Source: Gnetum montanum
Taxonomy: Eukaryota > Streptophyta > Gnetopsida > Gnetales > Gnetaceae
Assembly: GCA_015680685.1 (NCBI GenBank)
Contig: MNCI01036292.1
Span: 553,254-617,253 of the forward strand
DNA length: 64,000 bases
Direction: 5' to 3'
The notes under the pieces were generated by a model. That model was not told where the DNA came from and made no database searches. It saw nothing but the letters and a program-made list of their open reading frames with translations. Below are positions 58,362-64,000 of the stretch, one piece after another. Numbering within the stretch: position 1 is the stretch's first letter; each line of letters begins with the position of its first letter. The position numbers and the translations under genes were made by a program.

Positions 58362-59228
58362 TGATAAGTTATGATTTGACTAGCTTCAATATTGGATAGC
58401 CAATATCAGAGCTTTGACATCGGATACCTAATGTCAGAGCCTAGGACATGATGTTGAATATCCAATATCGTAGGGTATATGCCAACCTATAAATATAGCA
58501 CTTGGACTCATAGTTTTCATAAGTTTTTCATAGTTTTTGTCATAGATAATAAAGCTCTTATAGTTTGTTTTCTCCAAAGTTAAAATATTTTTTGAGTGCC
58601 TACAGCAAGAGTTTTAGTGTGTATAGAACCTTATTCAAACATTGATGTACCTAAGCACATTAGTGTGACAGGAATAAAGATGAGTCCTTTTGATCATCCT
58701 TGGAACATTGAGAATAGATTAATATTTCTTTAATGCTTTCATCATTCAGGTGTTTTATTTTAATGCATTTTCATTTAGCACTTAATATTTAGTTATTAAA
58801 AAACACAAGCACAACCACTTTGAGCATACATGTAGCACTTGGTACTCAATAAATGCTTAACATTTGGTAACCCAGAAGCACTACATGTGTTTAGGATGTG
58901 TTTGGAAAGTGGAAATAGGTACTTGTGTTAGGCTAGATGGGTAGTAAATGAATTAGATCTTAAATTACTCTACCTTTCATTCTTGTTGTAGGTGATTAAA
59001 TTTATAAAACATAAAATCATAAAAATCATGTACCTCAATTACACTTAAATCATTTCCTTGAGCTTCACAAGTGTAGTTGGGAGGCCAACAAATATTCTCA
59101 ATGCCCATTTCACTTCCTAGAGGAACTAGTGCACTAGAGAAGTATAGGTTCATGGAGTTTGACCAAATTGTGCATGAAAACCTTAGTGATTTACATGGTT
59201 GGGCGTAGGGGTACGTCGTTGCTCATCA
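58362..59228 (+). repeat. E3 3' LTR
   Basis: 867 bp, matching 54760-55587, with TATAAATA at 58498-58505 and ending GCTCATCA, then CTTTT. Confidence 0.88.
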
Positions 59229-59846
59229 CTTTTCATTTTTCTCTAAGTTAACTTAGCTAGCACATTGTGTATCCATGAGTGTAATAGATGAATTGTATGT
59301 TGAATAAGATAAATGATCATTCAGGAAAGTAGGATTAACAAGAAGAGAAAAAGTAGGTAGCACATAAACAATCATGTTTTTCAAGTAGTGGATGTGCATA
59401 AGTAAGAATTTTTCATACTAAGAAATTAAATTTTTTTCTATGTCTAAATAAGGTTGAAGATGTTTAGCTTTGCAAGTGTATTTGTTATTTCCCTAGCATA
59501 TGAACAATTGAAAATCACCATGTGTGGAAAGTCCTTTGGTTCTAAATTAAATGGCTAAAAGCATATGTGAATTGAGACCTTCTTATTATGCCACATTTTT
59601 AGTACATGGAAAATGAAATTTATAATTTTGATAAATTGGATTCAAAACTTATCAATTTAGAACTCAAGTTGCACTTGAATCTTGAGTTTCATGTGCACCA
59701 TCAAAATACAAGTGTAAATCAAAATCCTCATGTTTTAACATTGTAGTTGGAGGAGGGATTATTTCTTTTTTACTAGGTTCCACAAGGAGAAATTGGATGG
59801 TTACAAAAAATGGTTTGCACAATACGGTCGAAGTAAGAAGATCCAT
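59229..59846 (-). pseudogene. E4 second (archaeal-type) RNase H
   Basis: Minus strand. DLHLYFDGAHETQD lies at 59664-59730, then THGDFQLFIC and KYTCKAKHLQPYLDIEKNL at about 59530-59460. This second RNase H places E4 with Tat/Ogre elements. It is interrupted by the E3 insertion downstream. Confidence 0.75.
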
Positions 59847-60399
59847 GATGGCTTATCCCTTAATTGAGTATTGGGCAAGGTAGAATAAGTTGTCTCGGAT
59901 AAGAGAGTCATTATTTTTAGCATGTGGTTATTATCATATGGGTTGATGACAATATATTATAAATAATTATCTCAATAAATGACATGAACCTTTTCTCCTA
60001 GTAGGTAATATCTTGATTTTTTAAGTGCATAGATGAAGCTTAAGCAAGATTTTTTCATGTCCGTGTAATGTCTTTCATAATTGAAGAACGAATAAGAGAT
60101 GTAATAGATAGGGAGATTAGCATCATTGGTAATGCATGACCATGATAGAATAATTAGACTTAGAAAGATAGAGAGAGAAAGGGAGATCAAATTGAGAAGG
60201 ATGGAGGACTAGAATACTACTAAGGTTATGCTTAATTATGTTGAAATCATTTTGACACTTTGAGTCCTAGTTGAAATTTGTAGATCTCTTGAGAAGATGA
60301 GAAAGATGATGAAATTGATCAATTAGATTGCATATGAAATAGTGAATGGATTGGATTCTACCTTTCAAAAAATGCATGTCTTTAAGACACTTAGGTAGT
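59847..60399 (-). pseudogene. E4 RNase H and connection region
   Basis: Minus strand; LPIYYISYSFFNYERHYTDM and FIYALKKSRYYLLGEK lie at 59972-60110, matching the VPIYYLSHAL...KKCRHYLF segment of E1. Confidence 0.75.
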
Positions 60400-61190
60400 G
60401 AAAGGTTTATGATACTTTATGTTTGTCAAGATGTACTACTATACCATTAGCTAAAACAAGAAATCCTAATATCTTACCTATTTCCATGCCAAAAAAGCAC
60501 TTCTTGAGGTTCAAGGAAAGGTTATATTTGTTGCAATGAGCCAAAACTAGGTTTAAGTTGGTGGGATGATTGGTTACAAGAACATATTTGACTATTAGAT
60601 CATCCACATAATCATTGATGGTTTTAACCATCATGTCAATAAAGATAAACTTCATAGACCAATGGTATGTTTCTCTAGCATTCTTAAGCCTGAAAGGCAT
60701 TTTTGTGTACTAGACGGTTCTCCATGGAGTCATGAAAGTTGTAAAGTGTTGATGCTTGGGATTGATTTGTATTTGTATATAGCCTAAAAGGGCATCCATG
60801 AAACTAATTAAATCATGATATGCCATCGTGTCTATGAGTTCATTGATGTTGACAATGAAAAATTATATTTTAATGTCATTTTGTTGAGATCACAAAAATT
60901 GATGCATATGTTAATAGATTAATTTTTTTAAGAAATGACCACCATCTTGGATGCCCAACTAGAATAATCTATGGCACATATATATCTAGTGTTCTAGAGT
61001 TTGGTGACACCATATTTTATGCCTAAGGCCAGATTAGGCTTGATTTCTTAGGCTTTTTGCTTGACAAGTTTGGAACCTTCCTCAAGTATGATGTTATGTT
61101 AGAAGAGAATGGAATCCAAAATGAGCTTGTCATCATATTCCCATGCAAAGGCAATAGCATTATTTCAAAGTAATTCTAGAATGAATTTTT
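60400..61190 (-). pseudogene. E4 reverse transcriptase
   Basis: Minus strand; the only RT core in the window. N-terminal part at about 61150-60920 with FAWEYDD, EEGSKLVKQKA, and YICAIDYSSWASKMVV. Then MPFRLKNARETY at 60700 and the catalytic YVDD at 60599-60610, followed by LSLNLKKCFFGMEIGKILGF. Stops are present, but the catalytic motif is intact. Confidence 0.88.
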
Positions 61191-63050
61191 CAATATTGTT
61201 GGATATGTTTGCCCCCAACTGTAAGGTATTTTTCTCATTTTTATAATTTTTTATAGTGAGGTATAGTAATGAATTATTAGTCAAAATGGATTCACGATCT
61301 AAGAAGGGAAGATTAATTTGAGAAACTAAGTCTTTCTCAGTGATATCAAGGGTCAACACAATAGAATCTAAAAGTTCAAGGAGTGAAAAGTTTATCAAAT
61401 CCTCATTGCAAGACTAATAGATTCAACCATGGGACCCATCCAAGGTATGCAGTTCACACAGATGATGTTGTAGCTTAGAATCCATGACTTTTAAATCATG
61501 AGAGAGAGTAATATTTACATGAAAATGAGAAAGAGAGTTAGAAAAGATTTCAAGTTTTCCTACACAAAATATGAAGAGTTAGAAAATAGATAAATAAAAA
61601 GATAAAAAGAATTTAAAAATTTTCAAGGCAGAGATAGGAAGAAGATTTTAAGTTTTGGGAAATAATAAAAAAATTATTTAAGTATGAAGAGGTACAAAAT
61701 TTTCTAAGTTAGGGAAAGATAGTTGAGTTAGAAAATTTTCCAAGTCTAGAAAAAATAGAAGGGATAGAATAGTTTTTAAGACATGGAGGAGAGGGAAGTA
61801 ACAAATTTACATAAGGAAAGAAGAGGATTTTAGAAAAATTGTCTAAGTCAGATGATAAGGCAGAAAGTTTGAAAAATTTCATGTTAGGATAATGAAAAAG
61901 GTTTCTATGGGCTCAGAAAGCTAAAATTTTTTCTTTGGCATGGTATCAGGGTATAGAAGTTAGAAAAGTTTTCTAAGTTTTTAAGGTAAAACTAGAACCC
62001 AAAAATTTTCTAGGGCATGGAAAATTGAAAATTGAAAGTGATAAATTTTCTAAGTGTAAATCATGAGATCAAGAGGAGGAAATATTATTATTGACCATTG
62101 TTCTTTAGGCTCTAAGATTTTACTAAATGTGATACATCTAAATTGAAATATACTTGCATGAATATTTGCATGGGAATTGTGAATTGTGGTATAGGGAAGT
62201 ATTATTTATGGATTTTATCTTTTTTGTATTTATGGTTCTCTATGTTTATGGCATTTTTTATTTTTTTTTATTTTTTTGTTTTTAGGATTTTTTATTTTAA
62301 TTTTCTATAGTTATAACTTTGTGATTTTTTAAGGCAAAAATGGAGTGAACACTCAATTAAACATGTGATAAAATGTAATACAAAGAACAATAAATACTAT
62401 AGTAAGATGAAAATCAATACTATGCTAAATAAGTAGACATGATTGAAAATGAAAAGGTGCAATAATTGCACTAATCTAAAGAAGCTAAAACTAATTTCAT
62501 AGTAAGAAACATAAAAAGAAATAAAAGATAAAAAAAGATAAAACAATGAAAGGAGAGTAAATATTTAAGACTATGATGGCTTAACGATGGATTTGCTACA
62601 TTAGACCTAGTGGAAATGTTTATGCTCTTGACAGATTTAATAATGCCTAACTCATCAAATCCTAGATCCATGAATTTGTAGGTTCTAGATGACTAACAAA
62701 TGGTTGCATCAAACTTATTACCTTCTTTTGTTAAGGAAATTTAACCAATAAGAGTAGGTTGATATCCTAAGCTAGTTTCTTCTAATATATCTAATTGTGA
62801 AATATCTTGGATTTTGGGATCAACACACAAGACTATTTTTGTATCCTTATAGAAAAAGTGTATTTCTTAATGCAAGGATTATGAAATAGCATAATGGTGA
62901 ACTAGCTAAGGACGTTCTAGGATAGCACTAATTCTGGATAAATCTGCAATGATAGTAAATATGATTTTAGAAATGATCATACTCCTTAAAGAAAAAGGTA
63001 ATTTTATCACTCCTAGGATTTCTACTCTAGAACCATTAAAAGAAACTATA
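61191..63050 (-). other. E4 region between protease and RT
   Basis: AT-rich; 61560-62060 is a loose repeat of AAAATTTTCTAAGT in 30-60 base spacing. 62250-62300 is T-rich low complexity. No domain seen. Confidence 0.4.
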
Positions 63051-63220
63051 AAAGAATTATAGTAAGAGTATGCAACCTTTTTTCAAGCCAAGATGCTTAA
63101 TGACTACTCATGTTATGACATTAATTCTAGCTCCATCATTCATGTGCACCAATGGTACTAACAAGTTGTCTCTAATCCATATGATGATGTAAATTAGAAG
63201 CTAGCACATGGTACTTGTCA
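63051..63220 (-). pseudogene. E4 protease remnant
   Basis: Minus strand; VPLVHMNDGARINVIT lies at about 63110-63165, aligning with HMDDGAAANV of E1, followed by IKHLGLKKG. Short and with stops. Confidence 0.6.
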
Positions 63221-64000
63221 TAGGATGTGTTTTTATTTTTTTCTTTCTTAAATACCAAACTGTTAGCTTCATATCATGGAGGATTAAGCATCGATGAGAT
63301 TTCATAAACATGAGGTTTAATGTCTAAAAGCATCATAATGGAATTTAGTAGCTCCTCCAATGTCAAAAGTTGTTTCTTTGAAAATAAGGTCAATTCTTTG
63401 AAGTGGAAATATGGTCAAAGAGGAAAATATGGTAGTAGCAATATGGGTTGCAACCTTATTTCTAGAGGTTGAGTTTCTGGAAGCTGGTGTAGGGGAAACA
63501 ACATTGAATGTAGTTGGTGGAGTTGAGATGAAAATGGGATTAGGGGGATTTTCATATGATGCAACTTGGAATGAAACCCTTTTTTATTTGTCTTACTATC
63601 CAATTCTTTCTTTTTTTCCCTTATCATCAGATGCTAGCTTCTTTTGAGCCCTTGCGAGGATTCTAATGAGTAAAGTAGGGGTAGGGATTAAGGAAGGCTC
63701 TTGTAAATTGAGTGGAGCGATAGGATGGTATTATGGATGCATAATGAAGGGATACATATGAGGATAATAAATAGAGTAAGTAGGCATGGAAACTATGTTC
63801 CGTAGGAGAGAATGAGGATAAAAGAAATTATGCTAAGATGAGATAGAAACTTCATCATAGTGAGAAGTGATATAAATGACTAATGGAGCCCTTTGTACCT
63901 TCTAGGAAGAAAGGACATTGGCATCATTCCAAGGAATATTGACTACAACAGGGTTTCTAGGCTTTGACATGGTAAAATGAGAGAATGAGGGAGATTGATA
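63221..64000 (-). pseudogene. E4 gag-protease linker, continuing off the right edge
   Basis: Minus strand; KPRNPVVVNIPWNDANV near 63960-63900 and RAPLVIYITSHYDEVS near 63890-63850 look like a gag-pol linker in one frame with stops. Gag and the 5' LTR of E4 would lie beyond 64000. Confidence 0.5.

Larger units (their letters stand above)
54760..59228 (+). mobile_element. E3: short LTR element (4.5 kb) nested in E4
   Basis: LTRs of 828 and 867 bp starting TGAT and ending CTCATCA, with a CTTTT duplication. The interior, about 2.8 kb, has a gag-like coding relic but no protease, polymerase or integrase motif, so it is non-autonomous. The primer site resembles that of Athila-type elements. It interrupts E4 between its second RNase H and integrase, and the E4 peptides join across it. 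Confidence 0.88.

Noticed and set aside
61936-61955. TGGTATCAGGG, like a tRNA-Met primer site
   Set aside because: It lies on the + strand inside the minus-strand E4 interior with no LTR beside it; chance is likely.

Overview
The window looks like intergenic DNA of a land plant with a large, repeat-rich genome. A gymnosperm is my guess, inferred from deeply nested, heavily decayed Ty3/gypsy elements of the Tat/Ogre type and AT-rich, CpG-poor DNA; no marker gene proves it. I see no intact host gene. One CpG-containing island (about 47.1-48.2 kb) may hold a first exon.

Layout. (1) Positions 1-23.4 kb are a three-level nest. Element X (+ strand; RNase H, second RNase H, integrase and start of the 3' LTR at 20959-23377 onward) was hit by element E0 (minus strand; 5' LTR 19267-20958, gag running off the left edge). 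E0 was hit inside the first conserved gag motif by E1 (+ strand, 2579-18575, 1440/1441-bp LTRs, 5-bp duplication CTACT). (2) 23.7-29.2 kb is AT-rich, with a broken Ulp1-like peptidase gene and a possible SINE. (3) 29254-39655 is E2, a complete 10.4-kb element with 2.2-kb LTRs and duplication ATGAT, carrying gag and protease but no polymerase or integrase. (4) 39.7-53.3 kb is AT-rich DNA with a degenerate relative (E5) of the E3 internal region, minisatellites and the gene-like island. (5) 53.3-64 kb is element E4 (minus strand; protease, reverse transcriptase, two RNase H domains, integrase, polypurine tract, 3' LTR), split by E3 (54760-59228, 0.83/0.87-kb LTRs, duplication CTTTT, Athila-like primer site).

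The most unusual content is in E1. Where the fingers and palm of reverse transcriptase should be there is an antisense, four-exon open reading frame of about 490 codons. Its three introns of 70-78 bp have good splice sites and keep the frame, with a single stop codon. E1 also carries a 2629-bp tandem duplication of integrase plus the 3' region. It shares with E2 and X arrays of a short hairpin unit (3-4 bp stem, 6-nt loop, then TAAACTRGCA) that occurs in coding and noncoding sequence and in different reading frames.

E0, E1 and E2 have unrelated LTR bodies. They nevertheless share TGAAAC LTR starts, a primer-site block, a polypurine block, gag motifs and dense inverted ACGCT/AGCGT motifs in their LTRs. 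E1 and E2 are both non-autonomous, so they would have depended on relatives resembling X for enzymes. All element genes here carry stops or frameshifts; none looks able to make a full product.
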